In this document: positions 11,383 to 23,852 of the stretch, in pieces
How positions within the stretch are numbered: the first letter of the stretch is position 1
How the letters are laid out: every line of letters starts with the position of its first letter
Assembly (NCBI GenBank): GCA_963920665.1
Contig: OY987264.1
Location: 27,632,906-27,696,905 of the forward strand
From: Straminergon stramineum
Taxonomy: Eukaryota; Streptophyta; Bryopsida; Hypnales; Calliergonaceae
Direction of reading: 5' to 3'
Length of the DNA stretch: 64,000 nucleotides
Made by a program: the position numbers and the translations under genes
The notes under the pieces: generated by a model
The model's input: the letters and a program-made list of their open reading frames with translations, nothing else
What the model was told of the DNA's origin: nothing
Database searches by the model: none

Positions 11383-11944
11383 ATATTGAGGTAGTGTGTG
11401 CACAACATTTTACAATTTATTTGACACTCATTTTCAAATGATGGGCTAATTTCGATCCTTCTATAATTTTCATATCACATTATTTATCTAGAACAATAGT
11501 TCTATTGGTTAATCTAAACTTGACTTAATTAAAAAATCCATTTTGATGAAAATTCCATTTAAAATATGAAAATGTAAATTGGCCTTCCAACGAATACTAT
11601 ATGATCACTGTGCAATGTAGTTGGCATTTTCTTCTTGTCAAAGCTATTTTACATTTCATATTCGAATTAAAGTGTTCATCAACATTGATTAACCTCTTGA
11701 CAATGATGTCCAAAATTTTATAAAACAATCATAAAGAACTTTTTTGTAAGCATACTCTCATTTTTAAGCATAATATGACACACAACAAGGAAAGACATTG
11801 ATCATATAGATAAGGAGACACAATGACACGTTCAAGAGTGTACAATATAATATCATCAATCATTGTGATGACTTTCAAATGTTCAAGAGGGTTTGTTGTA
11901 CAATCTACAAAGGAGGGTGTGAAAACTACTACCTCCAAGCAATG
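11383..11944. other. AT-rich spacer, nothing recognised
   Basis: No open frame of interest and no repeat edge was recognised in this stretch. Confidence 0.6.
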
Positions 11945-12630
11945 GACTCCACCCTAATGGTTCATACCATTCAAACCTCTATTCAATTTCCACTTTAACT
12001 TTAGAAATTCATAACTAACTATCCATAAATTGGAATGCAATGAAACAACCTATCAAAGGAAGAACAAAAAGATACCTTATTAAGAAAAATACCAAATGGG
12101 GAATTTGAGATCAACCGTGCTTCAAGATCTGACTTTTAGTGGCAACTGTCATTCCGCCACTTCAATATCCTACTCAACTTTAGAAAATCATAAATAATGA
12201 TCTAGAACTCGGAATGGCATGAAAGAACTAGCCAAAGAGAGAGAAACAAGAAGTATATCTGAAATAATACTAGATGGAGGTTTGAGATTATTCTTGCATC
12301 GAGATCTGATTTTTAGAGACAATGGTCACTCCGTCACTTCTATATCCTACTCAACTTTAGAAAATCTTAACTAATGATCTACAACTTTGAATGCCATGAA
12401 ACAACCGGCCAAAGAGAGAAAAACAAAAGATCTATCTAGTTAAATTACTATATGGGGGTTTTGAGATTATCTTCCCGTTGAAATCTGATTTTTAGGGGCA
12501 ATCGTTGTTCCGCTACCTCAATATCCTATTCAACTTTGGAAAATTTTAATAGATGACCTACAACTTTGAATGCCATGAAGCAATCAGATAAAGAGAGAAG
12601 AAAAAGAGATCTATCTAAAAAAATATGAGA
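11945..12630. repeat. Tandem repeat, about 178-bp unit, nearly four copies
   Basis: The landmark AACTTTAGAAA or its close variant recurs at about 11997, 12176, 12353 and 12532, giving spacings of 177-179 bp. Each unit also carries variants of TCAATATCCTACTCAACTTT, ATGCCATGAAACAACC and AAGAGAGAAA in the same order. The copies differ noticeably, so the array is old. A unit near nucleosome length is common in plant satellites, but this array is very short. Confidence 0.85.
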
Positions 12631-12867
12631 CTATGTATTTTCACTCAAGGTTCAATAGTAATAAGACTTCAAGCATTGCCTATGATTTACAAACCCTCTA
12701 AATCTACTAGACATATCCTATTTTACATCTTCATATCCCTTGATAGCTTTCTCCCCACTAACATAAATAAAACCAACAAATTCTAACTACTAGCAAGGAT
12801 CTAATTTCTAGGGGAGAGAGAGAGAGTCAAGAAAAGAAAAGAGCCAAAAATCAAGCAATATTCACAC

Positions 12868-13799
12868 TTAACCCCTGAAGGACCAAGGTGTGTTTTTTGG
12901 CAACATAATTTTTGGGGGCATGTACGTGTGACTAGAGATTTCTATGTTCTTCACCCAAACTTTGATAGAAGGTATGAACAAGGAATATCTTTCATGTGCA
13001 TGAAATTTCAAAGCATTTGGAAATATGAGTCAAAATTTATGGCCTAATATATAATTTGTTTCTCAACTCGGACAGTCTGGGCAGATCTGAAAAAATCATT
13101 TTTTTCAAAAATAAAAATTTGAAATTGGTTTTCTAGATTTATATATACATAGAAAGCTTTGAATCATTCCATTTTGATCAATGAGTCAAAAGTTATGAGA
13201 TGTTTTAATTTGCAAGCAAGTATGGACACTCTACTTAAAAAAACCTTTGAAATCTTTAATTTAATTTAATTTTAAATATTTTTTGAAAAAAATAAAAACA
13301 TTAGATGTAGATTGTTTATTACAACATTACAACCATTGGGATTGGGATTTTTCAATACCATTGATAAATTGTTCACAATTTAGTATTTTGAATCATTCTC
13401 TACATCTTTCTACTTACTATTTTTTTCTTATATGTTGCACAATTCCAAATGATCTGAAAATTTTCAAGCATATAGCGAACTTGCATTGAAGAATGAATCT
13501 AAAGAAGCACCACCATTGTGGACATTTTTTCATAAAAATGTGACCTTGTGAAGTGCAACTGCCTGGTTTTTCATAGGGCCCTCCAAAGGATTTTTTTCAC
13601 TTCAAATGCTAATATCTTGTAATCTACACGGTGGAATTTTCTGAATTTTTTTTCACATATTCTCAATCTAGTGTACTACAAGATCCTATTGTTACATGTA
13701 TCTAAAAATGACATTTTTCAAAAAATTGGTACTTGTATTAGAAATGGCAATTTTTGAGGTTTTTGGGTGATAACACAGTCAAGGAACTTTAGGGGTTAA
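12868..13799. mobile_element. TTAA-bounded element, type A (932 bp)
   Basis: Left end TTAACCCCTGAAGGACCAAG; right end GGAACTTTAGGGGTTAA, whose complement is TTAACCCCTAAAGTTCC. The right 250 bp contain the module TACAAGATCCTATTGTTACA followed by a GGTACTTGTATTAGAAATGG phrase that recurs in many other copies. There is no coding capacity. A close relative of similar length lies at 49248-50164, a shortened one at 42588-43080 and an inverted one at about 29051-29963. Confidence 0.8.
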
Positions 13800-14569
13800 A
13801 TGGCATCCAATTTTTAAAGTTGACAATGGAGAATAGGAGATGTCCATATGTCTTTTAAGTGGATAGTGAGGTAGAGGTATCCACCCTAAAGACAAACCTC
13901 ATTATTATTGAAATTCAATTTAGTTACCCCTCTTACCACCCCCTTTTTGAAAAAAATTACAATTTAATTAAGTTCATTTCAGTTCAGATTTGTTCCACCT
14001 TCCTCACCTCTTTCTAATTTTTACATGCCATTCTGATGGCATTCAATATGGAACATCTCCCAAAATATTTGTACCGTATATATAATCTATACATATCATA
14101 TCCGTAATATGTATAGTATTTGTAGACATATCTATATTTGTATCGTATCTAATATTGTATTCTGTATTGGGATGGCTTAGATCATATCTTAAAGATCAAT
14201 GGCTTGTGATTAGTTAAGCAATCAATGACATTCAAGGGGGTTAGCATTTAAAAAAAATCAACGGACTCTAATTTTTGGCATTGGAAGGGGGGTAACTAAT
14301 GCAAACACCAGGAGGTGTCCTATCTTTTGGGTGGATAGTGGATAGTTTAGTCCACTTGGTTGATGATCAACTATGTAGGATGGTCTTTTTTTACGTATGG
14401 GCTCCCATCAATTTTCTTTGTATAAAGCACAAAAGTCATGACCTTCTCCAAACCTCATTCTGTTCCTAATGCATTTCTAATGATTCCTAATGATTTTTCA
14501 TGTTTTTTCCCGATCTTTTACTGATTTTTGAGAATTAATTTTAATTATTTATTCATTTCATTTCATTTT
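13800..14569. other. AT-rich spacer with short direct repeats
   Basis: No gene. Two similar phrases, GGAGATGTCC...AGTGGATAGTG (about 13837) and GGAGGTGTCC...GTGGATAGTGG (about 14311), form a loose direct repeat. A stretch at 14076-14165 is rich in GTAT units. Confidence 0.5.
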
Positions 14570-15462
14570 TTAATCCCTAAAGGACCATTGTCCCCTCAAG
14601 GGAACAAATTGGATTTGAGGAAGGTACCTATGGTCTCAATTTTTTCACAATTTTTTGAATATTTTTGAGAAGATATAAAAATTGATTAGATTTGTGGGAA
14701 TACAATTTTTTTCAATTGTTGCCCAAAACAAAAATTATGCCCAAATAAGCTCAAAGCATGGGAAACCCGGCAACAAAAAAAATTTCAAATATTTGAATTA
14801 AACTTTTTTTCTAATAGGTTATATTTTTGTCTAAATAAGCTTTGATTCATTTCATTTGGATAAGTGATGTGAAAGTTATGGACAATCTTGTTTTTTGAGC
14901 AATCAAAGCATGTTTTTGAAAAATAACTTGTAGGATTTATTTTTGAATGCAATTTTTGCAATTTTCCCCCCAAAAAGTTCCATATGGTTTCATTTTCTTT
15001 CTAGAACATTGTCACCATTGAGATTAGTATATTTTAATTCCATTCTAGAAATTTGAATAATTTAGATTTTCCTTCTATCTCATACCTACTTCTATTAAAT
15101 AATTTTTTTAAGAATGAAAATTAGTTTTTATTTTATTTTTCTCTTTTTACCTAGACTCTCAACTCAATTCCCACTACAAAGTTTTAATATCCCAAACTCT
15201 ATAATGCAAAATATTTAAGTTAAGAAAGTTCAAACAATCTAATCTTGGGATGTACAAAAACTTTATTTTCTTCACTTTAAATGCAAATATCTTATCATTT
15301 GTGTGGTCAAAATTTTTTTAATTTATTCTATACATTCTAATACCAATTAGGTGTATGATCCTATGGTTAGATGTCCAAAAAATTTAATTTTCGAATTTTT
15401 TTACTCTTTGCAATAGAAATGGCGGTTTGGCTAAAAAAATGTCTTAGTCATGTAGGAGTTAA
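14570..15462. mobile_element. TTAA-bounded element, diverged type A (893 bp)
   Basis: Left end TTAATCCCTAAAGGACCATT; right end CATGTAGGAGTTAA. The right third follows the type A element: an AAATGCAAATATCTTATC phrase, then TGATCCTATGGTTAGATGTC, then ATAGAAATGGCGGTTT just before the end. It is more decayed than the copies at 12868 and 49248. Confidence 0.65.
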
Positions 15463-15540
15463 ATAACAATTTAAAACATTTTTTAAATGATTTTCATAAT
15501 TTTCAAATGAATTTAGTAAATTTTTAAATGATTTCAAAAA

Positions 15541-15636
15541 TTCATTTTGGAATTTTGGGGCATTTGATATACCATTGGAAAGGTATTTTCAATACCTCTC
15601 CAATGGTATATCATGCGCCCTAAAATTCCAAAAATT
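15541..15636. repeat. Long inverted repeat (hairpin)
   Basis: The core arms 15565-15587 and 15591-15613 are 23 bases with one mismatch, separated by only TTC (TGATATACCATTGGA... and ...TCCAATGGTATATCA). Weaker pairing extends outward (TTTTGGAATTTTGGGGC against its complement), giving arms near 45 bases. It lies about 80 bp beyond a TTAA-bounded element. It may be a MITE remnant or a small-RNA precursor; the sequence alone does not decide. Confidence 0.8.
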
Positions 15637-17189
15637 GCAATTGGAAATTGCAAAAAACATGGGTTGCGCCCGTAGTGGGCCTGCATAAAAACGTGATAAA
15701 AAAAACCACACTCAATTTTGAGTGCAGTTCTTTTTACCATGTTTTGTTGTAGAGTTTGTGTGTTGCATGAATTGAAAGTTGGTGCATAGCTTCGCCTCTT
15801 GTTACTAGAAAGGTATGGTACATGAAAACCTATACAACAAATGTGAACAAAGAGTTTTGATACTCTCATGATTCTTGCATGTTTCCATTTTTGAAGTGGA
15901 AGACATTATTCATGGGCCATCATGGATTCTAGGGAAATGCATTTTTGTCCATGTAGTCTTCAGAAAAATTTAAGTGCATTTTGTGAGCCCCTAATTCGTC
16001 ACATGGAACTCACCTTTTTTTTCCTTCGTATTTTGTTATTTTGAGTGAAGTTTTATATACAAAAGCCCCCCAAAGAGTGTAGAACCAAAATAGGTATGTC
16101 ACATACCAATATAGTATTTGGTCTATAATTAGAATATTATAACTATAATGCCCTCAACTACAACTTGTATATAAGTTAGAACCTGACTAATCGTGATAAA
16201 TTGGTGGATTATGTGTTATGGGCACATCAAACTCAAACTTTGCATAGGAAAGACATCTCTAGGATAATATTGGTCAAGAGGACTCTAGTCAAGCATTTAG
16301 GTTAGTTTCCAAAGATAGGTTCCAATTTCCCTATTCCATCGACAAAATAGTGGAACCCTAATTATTAGTTTGCAAGTGTTAAAAATAACAAGACAAGACC
16401 GTGGAGGAATCTACGGTAAAAAAAGGTGGCATCATGGTAAAACCACGCCCGAGAACCAATGGCAAAGTTGGTTTGCCAAGATTCCCTCTGTTGTGAAAGA
16501 TTCCTTGGCCACTGATAATTAAATGAGGGAGTGAATTTTATCCCCCTAGAACTATGTGTAGAATAAGAATATGAGCCTAGACATATGTTGTGGGATTCTA
16601 TGAGAGGTTCTTCAAAAAGTTTTGGAATTTCTTGATAGTCAAAAGATGCCTTTCTAGACAGTCAACTACCCAAACCTATGATGAAAAATTCCTAGAAATT
16701 ACCTAGGTGGCGGTAAAATCTCACTAAAAATTAGAATAACTTCTTTTATATTAATAAGATTCCCTAATAAATTTCAAGACATTCCAAAAGTTAGAAGTAC
16801 CCAAATTTACGAGATTTTCAAACAACCAGCAGAATTTAAAGTTCACAGTGTAGTTGACCAATGGAGTGGTAGCATATAAAAGTGGAATGAGGCCCAAGAT
16901 AGGTCTTTTCATAATTCCCCATACCTACTTAAAATCCTAGGCTAGTTACTTTTGCAAAAAAATTCAAACTCCCAAAGTTGGATTTTTACCCGATTTTGGC
17001 ATTAAGTTGGCACTAGATTTCGTTGAGATTTGGGGGTTTAGAAAAGGGGTGGGTACTTTTTTGACCAAAAAATGACCTTGTGAAGCCAACGGCACAATCC
17101 ATTTATAATTTGGAGTTAATCTCCGAAAGTTAGGTTTACAGACCAACATAGGATGAAAACCCTTAAGGATGAAGATAAAAATCCTAAAC
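15637..17189. other. Intergenic DNA, no gene recognised
   Basis: No recognisable coding region. From about 16380 the sequence becomes less AT-rich and purine-biased on the + strand, a change that continues to about 19.9 kb and could reflect an old, decayed retroelement. Confidence 0.5.
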
Positions 17190-17700
17190 GATAGGATTAC
17201 CTTAGATGAATAAGAGGAAGGGGTGACCGAGAAAGAGTATAAAAGGGCACCCCTTCACCTCTCTCACCACCCCTATTTGTTGTATTTGGATTTATTGGGT
17301 CCAATTTATGTTGGAATTGTAGCATTTTTACCACAAACTTTGGAACAATGTTTTTTGGGTATTTTTTGGTTGTTGTTGCTTTTCGCAAGCTTGTAAGGTC
17401 TTTGTGAGTCCCTTGCACCTTGAGCTCTTATTGTACTAACTCTTTCAAGTCTTTGAGGCTTGAGAGTTCACTTTTATCATGTTCTTGAGAGGTTATAGTT
17501 TCAGGTTTCGTATATCCTTTGAGGGGTTTCTTTAGTCCCCTTTTGTGTCTTGTCTTTATACTAAACCTAGAGTAATTCCCCATATGGCTTGGTGATGTTG
17601 CTTTTAGGGACCTTTAGATCAAGTTTTTCGTTGTGTTAACTCGTATAGTTAACCATTAAGTATCAAGACAATGTCTTTTTTGTCCCTCAATACAAACGTA
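17190..17700 (+). other. Candidate LTR-like promoter region
   Basis: A TATA-like TATAAAAG at about 17238 is followed by a pyrimidine-rich stretch (CACCTCTCTCACCACCCC), then T-rich leader-like DNA. A small palindrome, GTTAAC-TCGTATA-GTTAAC, lies at about 17636. This is what part of an LTR can look like, but no second LTR, primer-binding site or coding region was seen. Confidence 0.2.
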
Positions 17701-17758
17701 GTGGTCCCTAGAGGGAGCTAAATGAGTGTGAGGGTAGGTGGGTTCCGCAGTGACAACA

Positions 17759-17960
17759 AAGCTTTGAACCCCCTAAGGGACAAAGAGCCTTAATTGTGTG
17801 TTAAAAGTGGAAAACATGGCGAAGCTTTGAATCCCCCTAGAGTCAAAGAGTCTTAGTTGTGTGTTGAAAGTGGAAAACATTGTGAAGTTTTGAACCCTCA
17901 AGGGTCAAAAAGTCTTAGTTGTGTGTTAAAACCACTCCATGGATAAGCCTTGAACCCTTA
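17759..17960. repeat. Tandem repeat, 63-bp unit, about three copies
   Basis: GCTTTGAA or a close variant recurs at 17761, 17824, 17887 and 17947. The units share CAAAGAGTCTTAGTTGTGTG and AAAGTGGAAAACAT. The first two spacings are exactly 63 bp; the last is about 60 bp. Confidence 0.85.
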
Positions 17961-20900
17961 TGGTTTTCCCGTATAAAGTTTAGTTCCCAAAGTGTGTTTG
18001 GGAACAAACAAAGTTAAGCCTCCCAAAGTAGGAAGTGGAATTTAAGTTAAGATGAAAGAATGACCAACTAAAGAATAGAGATCATCGGCAGCACTCGCAT
18101 ATAAGAAAATAAACCACTAAAATTAAGATACAAGTCCTTTCCCCTTTATATTTTTGCCCTTTTTCCTTAACATAGAAAATTAGCCATAGATAGGAAGGAA
18201 TGGGAACCCATAGAAAGGCAAGAATCAGCACCCAGCCAGGAGCACCATCCAATAGCTGGTGGACCACCATCAACTAGGCCGATCAATCATGGAGTGGGGT
18301 GGAGTTGGGAAATTTCGGTGTCCAAAAGGGGGTTTGGGAATTTTAGAGTCCAGGGGAGTGGAGGTATTAGAGAGTAGGAGGAAACTAGAGAGGGTTGGGG
18401 GAAGGGAAAAGAAAAGAGGTCAATAACAAACCTAACCTTCCAACAACAAGCATCGAAGCAAAGAATCCAACTCCCCGTCTTCCACCAAGCAAGCAAAAGC
18501 AAATAAGGCCATTATGTAGAAGTTCAACTCAAGAGAAGAGGGAAATGACAAAGAGGAAGGAACTGAAGGAGATAGGATAGGGTTAGAATCTTCATACCTT
18601 GTTTGGACCCTCAAATTAAAACTTGTTGTATATCACTAGGTTAGATGTAAGACGTAGGATGTAAGAGGTAGTTCAATCTTGTAAGACACAATGATGCATC
18701 TTTAGTTAGCCTTGTAAGTAGAAACAAGGGTTGTTGGGCCATTGGTAGAATGTAAGAGGAATAGGGGAGAAAGAAAAGGAAGAAAGAAAGCGGGGGCCAA
18801 GGGAAAATAGCCACCATTGTCTTCCCTCACTATATTATTAAAACGGCGATCCATTGCATGGTATTAAGGGAGCTCATGATGGAGGAGGGAGAACTCCTGG
18901 TAGGCATAGTCAATGACGTTAGTTCCGATGTATGAAACACCCCCTTCCTTACCCTTTTCAATTTGTCTAATTAGTGGTTACTAGCTCTAGCCGAGGCCCA
19001 TCCCTTAGCTAGAACCCTAAGGATAGAATTCATGTCATTTTTTAAGTTAGAAACCTAGAGAGGAGGTTTGTAGCTTTCCAAAAACCTAAGGCACGTCCAA
19101 ATTGAAGTAGAAACGAGAAAGTTATCACTAGATGAAGGTTGGGGCTTAAATTGAGGAGATTAGGAAGAGGCCATTAATTAGGACGTAGGGGTGAAAGAAA
19201 AAGTCAATTCCGAATTGTAGATTAAGAGGAATTAGTGGATGAAGTTTAAAGTGTTGACTAGCGGTCCAACTTCATCCATCAAGAACTTTTAGAGAGAATG
19301 TCAAATTAGCAAGTGTCTTACCAATCTGGAAAGCTACAGGTAGGGGCTACAAGGAAAAAAAATATAAAATTACCAAAAAATTAGTAAATAGGTGGAGGAT
19401 AACTCAAACCCCGAATACTAAGGGAAGCCAATCACAAATCTAGGAAGTGAAAGTTAAGTGAGAAAGTTAGGACTTTAAGCTTGTAGGAGAAGTTCAGTAG
19501 AGCTCATAGGACCCTCTCAATTAGGAAAAAACACAAAAATCCAAGAAGGTAATGAAGGATGAAGTATAGCCTAGGGTTGGATGAGAAATTCATAGAAGTT
19601 TTCAATTAGGACCAAAATCCAGAGTGAGTTAGGAATAAGTCTCTTGAACCACTCCAAGAATTTTCAAGTCATTCTGAATTAGGGAGTTGGACCTAAATTG
19701 TGGATGAAATTTGATGAACTGAGTACTAGTCAAACTTCATCCGCCCGTAACTTTGGCTAGGAGAGTCGGATAGGGTTGAATTTTAGGTTTTTGGAAAGGG
19801 CAAGGAATTCTCTAGAAGTTTTTGAGGTTATTTCCTCCCTGGCGTGAGTCACACCTAAAAACTATAGCGGACTCATCCATTCGGCCAACCGATGACATTA
19901 GATGTAGATTGAGTGATTCTTGCACATTTGGGGCACATTTAGGCATTTAGAAAAAAATATTGATTGCTTGGAAGGCACAATGGACCATGCTTAGACGCCC
20001 CCCCGAAGGATTCATTTAATCAAACCCTAGAACCTAGTTGTACTTGTAATTTACCAAAGGTGGGTGAATTGGTGCTCACAGTAATTCCAAATACACATAC
20101 TTACTTGTACTTTGAGTGTGAATCTCAATATAACCAATCTAATATTTTTTGTGTAGCCAATACATTTTTACAAACGTGATTTCTACGTTTAGAACATATT
20201 GAATTCAACACATTCTTCTTCTAGTGTTATATTATAAGCGCCTTCAATGGTTGTATAATATCTACTTATGCATATGCTCAAGGCTCACATGCTCACATTT
20301 TCATATTCACACACTAGTATTGTTGATAAGAATTCCAAAATACTAAAGCTCTCAAAAATATTAGTTAAGGTGAAGGCACCCATAAACAATCAAACAAGGA
20401 ATTTTGGACAAGATATGGAGTAATGCAAGGAGAAGCAAATATTTTCAGAGATGCAATGACAAGAATGATAGAGATTGCAAAATTTTTGGTAATTTTATCA
20501 CTTGAATAGAAATTACAATGAATTTGGAAAGCCAAAAGTTGATTTAGACCCATGTTCATTGTCTAGAGTCTTCCAAAATAGCTCACTTAGAGTCACTCAA
20601 GGTGAAGGACATGTGTCATGGCACTTTGGTACCTAGACATGCCATGGCACAAAAGATAAGGGACATGTGTCATTTTTTGAAAAATGAAAATGAGTCCCAA
20701 CCTCTCTTGAATTTGAGACACCCTATTGATTGCCGATGGGGCGCTGGTTAGTAATGGGTGCCTACACCTTATGAGATAGAAGTCATGGGCAACCAAAGGA
20801 TATGGAGTTTAAAAGAACTACACCTCCAATGAGACTCAAACATTTGGAAGGCCATAACTTGCTCAATACTTGTTGCATTCAAGAAAGTGAGTAGTTCAAA

Positions 20901-22026
20901 ATGATTAGCAAAAAGAGTAGATAATTTTAATTATTTAAAACTTTGGATTTGGAGCAGAAAACTAAGAATTATCCTGAGATGAAGATTGAAAGTCCTTTAG
21001 AGCTTGGTTATGATGCTAAGGCATGGAATTGGGTACCTTCTCAAGGGACAAATGTGTCTTGGATGTCTCAATCTATAGAACCAAGGAGGCTATTGAATCC
21101 TATAGAAAATACTATGAGAAGGGGTGGTTTTCCTCCTTCTCAATTAGTGTTAGGGTGAGCCAAAGTGGCTATAGACAGTGTGGTTGGTGATAGGGCTTCA
21201 ACACCACCTTTATGATACCGTAGAGTGCTCTTGGGCACTCTTTGACACTGATTAGATAGTGTCCTACTTCATGCTAGGTCATGACATTGAGTTACGACTA
21301 ATGAGTCTCAAGATGAGTTTCTTTGGGCCTAGTAGAGAATTAGATATTATTCAAAGGCAATCAATGCTAGTTATGAGTAGTGCTACAATGAGTGCTTGGA
21401 CATCAATGGAAGTTCCATCCTATGTCATCCAATGACATATTTGATGGGAGAATGGGAACCCCACAACTAGTTTTAGAATCTAACAATGTTTGTATGTAGC
21501 ATGCATAATTTTAGGAGATTGTGACCCTTGGTGAAGCTAGAAGAAAAATGCCATGGAGAGTCATGTTGGAAAGTTAGAAGAAGTAAGTGTTATTAAGAGG
21601 TGTGATAGTTGTTGTGAGAGCTAGTGTAGACTAAGTGCAACATCAACCCTAGCTTATTTCAAAGCCACAAAGTAATAGCAAGTTTTGGATGCCAACATTG
21701 TTGTAGCCTTGATTTCAATTGGTGTTCATATCCTTGTCTTTAAAGGATGTTCAAATATTCTTATATATATATATATGTAGTCACTAAGAAATATATGTCT
21801 TGCAAAGTAAATAAGCACATAAACATTGACTTGGTTGTAATAGTCCTTGAGAAGGTGGTTCATGTGATTGTTATTTTTTCAAGTTGTTCATGCTTCGTAT
21901 TTAGATAGCAAATTGTAAATTCCAATTCATTGACTTCTAATGGTCTTGGTTTATGACAAATGTAGATGTTTTTGAATGTGTCATACTTAATCTAACAATG
22001 TTTGCATTTAGCATACACAATAATTC
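17961..22026. other. Intergenic DNA, no gene recognised
   Basis: Moderately AT-rich. No open frame with recognisable homology; a short open frame at 20943-21158 is unrecognised. There is a direct repeat of GGACATGTGTCAT at about 20607 and 20661. A run of GCTCA/CTCAC phrases near 20275-20315 resembles the right end of the MITE at 40674-40911. A short (TA)n tract lies at about 21764. Confidence 0.6.
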
Positions 22027-22299
22027 AAATGGAATGAATCAAAGCTTCATATGTAAACAAAAATATAACCTTTGAGAAAAAAATGAAAAATGAAAAAGAA
22101 TCAATTTTTTTGGACTTTAGATGGCATAATGTTTGTTCCCGAGCACTGAATGAAACAAAAATCATATTCCCCCAAAGCTAATGTAATTTTCTATCTTTAA
22201 CAAAAGATTTTAGAAAATCATGTAAAAAATTAAGATCACACAAACCTATCCGAAATCCCAAGAATTTCTCGAGGGGACTTTGAGACTTTAGGGGTTAAC
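22027..22299. mobile_element. Right-end fragment of a TTAA-bounded element (type E)
   Basis: It ends GGGACTTTGAGACTTTAGGGGTTAA. The preceding 250 bp match the right part of the element ending at 52189 (AAATGGAATGAATCAAAGCT, then a CCTA..GAAATCC phrase, then GGGGACTTT). The left part is missing. Confidence 0.6.
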
Positions 22300-23621
22300 A
22301 ATAAAACCTAGTCCAAGGAAATGAACACCATCAAAGTAGCAATGGTTCTAGTTTCCCTATGCATAAACTTGCAAGAGTCTAATTTTTCACCAACCACCCT
22401 AATTGTTGTTTGAAAACATTCTTGTCACCCAATCCCACAATCCCCATGCAATATGACAAACTTGACCCAACCACTCTTTCAAATGAGTTAGGTCTAAAGA
22501 CTTTGACTAAGGATTTCTTTTTTTGGCCCCATTGGGCTAGATTATATCAAAAAAAAGATAATTTGGCTAAAAAATGACAACAAATTGTGAAGTTTTTTGC
22601 TAGAAATTTTTTAATTAGAATAATCTTGGATGAAATCACCAAATTGTAGATGAAAATAGAATTATGGACATATGATACGTACTACAAAAATATGATATTT
22701 TCTATCCAATATGTGGATGAATGTTGAAATTTGGAGCACCACTAAAACATTTTAAATTGCTACTTTGGCATTTCATAAAAAATGAAAAAATAAAAATCTT
22801 CTTTCAACCATGGTAGGCGGTCATGGTACATACCAATTAGTCTCCCATGCCTAAAATGGTACTCCATACTAATTTGTCTAAGCATCAGATTTAGTCCTAG
22901 AAGGTTGTTGTGGACTCTTTTTGACTAATGGATGACTTCACTTGAGACTGTATGGTGGAAAAAATATTTTTGCATTCAATTTATTTATTTGGAGGGTACT
23001 CAAATACATTTTCAGTGTTTAGTATTCCAAAGTCTTTCATTATGGTATTATTGACTTTTCTAAAGAAGAAGATGCTCAAAAAATAGATCACCCTTATAGT
23101 GTATTTTGATCATTTCTTGCTATTTTCTCTTGATGTGAATTTTAGCTATAAAAATGATATTTTTAAATTTGAGTCCAACTAATTAAATGAATCTTATCAA
23201 GTTTTAGTTTCTACTCCAATTGAGACTTTGGAAAAATTCATCAATTTCCATATTTTATAGCAATTTGAACTTAGGGCCTATAACCATGACTTGTTGATTT
23301 TCTAATTTTAGAGTGACCTAGTAAGTTTGGTTTATACCATGATATTCTACAGTGTAATATATATAAGGTGAAAATTTCAGATTTTTTTAATATATTTTGT
23401 ATTTGATATGAATTTTCTTCACTTTTTAAAAAAAAATTCACAGTAATTTCAAAATTTTCCAAAACAATTTGAAATTTGTATGAATTGTAGAGGACACATG
23501 ATTTCATCTCCAGAAAATAAATTCAAAAAAATTTCATTCATATCTAGTTGCCAAATGGAAGCAAACAGAGTGATGGATAGGCAGGCTTGAAAGCAGTGAT
23601 CATAGGCCTAATCTTCTAGGG
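22300..23621. other. AT-rich intergenic DNA, nothing recognised
   Basis: No gene or clear repeat edge was recognised. Confidence 0.5.
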
Positions 23622-23852
23622 TTAACCCTTAAAGGATGGATTAGTGACCATGAAAATACTCCCTTTTGAAACTGTGTGACATCATCTACATTATAAAATC
23701 CAAAATATTCATTGAAAGTCATACTACTGTAGAAGACCTATGCTTTTCTCACAAAATTATGAGGATGAATAGTTGCAGTTTTATCCTACATAGGGAGATT
23801 CTTTGTCATCCATCGGACACAAAACCTCTATGTCGACATTTTTAATGGTTAA
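23622..23852. mobile_element. Short TTAA-bounded element, type G (231 bp)
   Basis: Left end TTAACCCTTAAAGGATGG; right end ATTTTTAATGGTTAA. A near-identical sequence ends at 30175 (shared ATTCATTGAAAGTCATAC, TCTTTGTCATCCATCGGACA). Its inverted relative is embedded in the element at 7158-7641. Confidence 0.65.

Noticed and set aside
17190..17700. A full LTR retrotransposon.
   Set aside because: Only a TATA-like box and leader-like sequence are visible; there is no second LTR, primer-binding site, polypurine tract or pol gene.
20943..21158. A 71-codon frame as a gene.
   Set aside because: Plausible codon content but no recognised family, no supporting exons around it, and repeats nearby.
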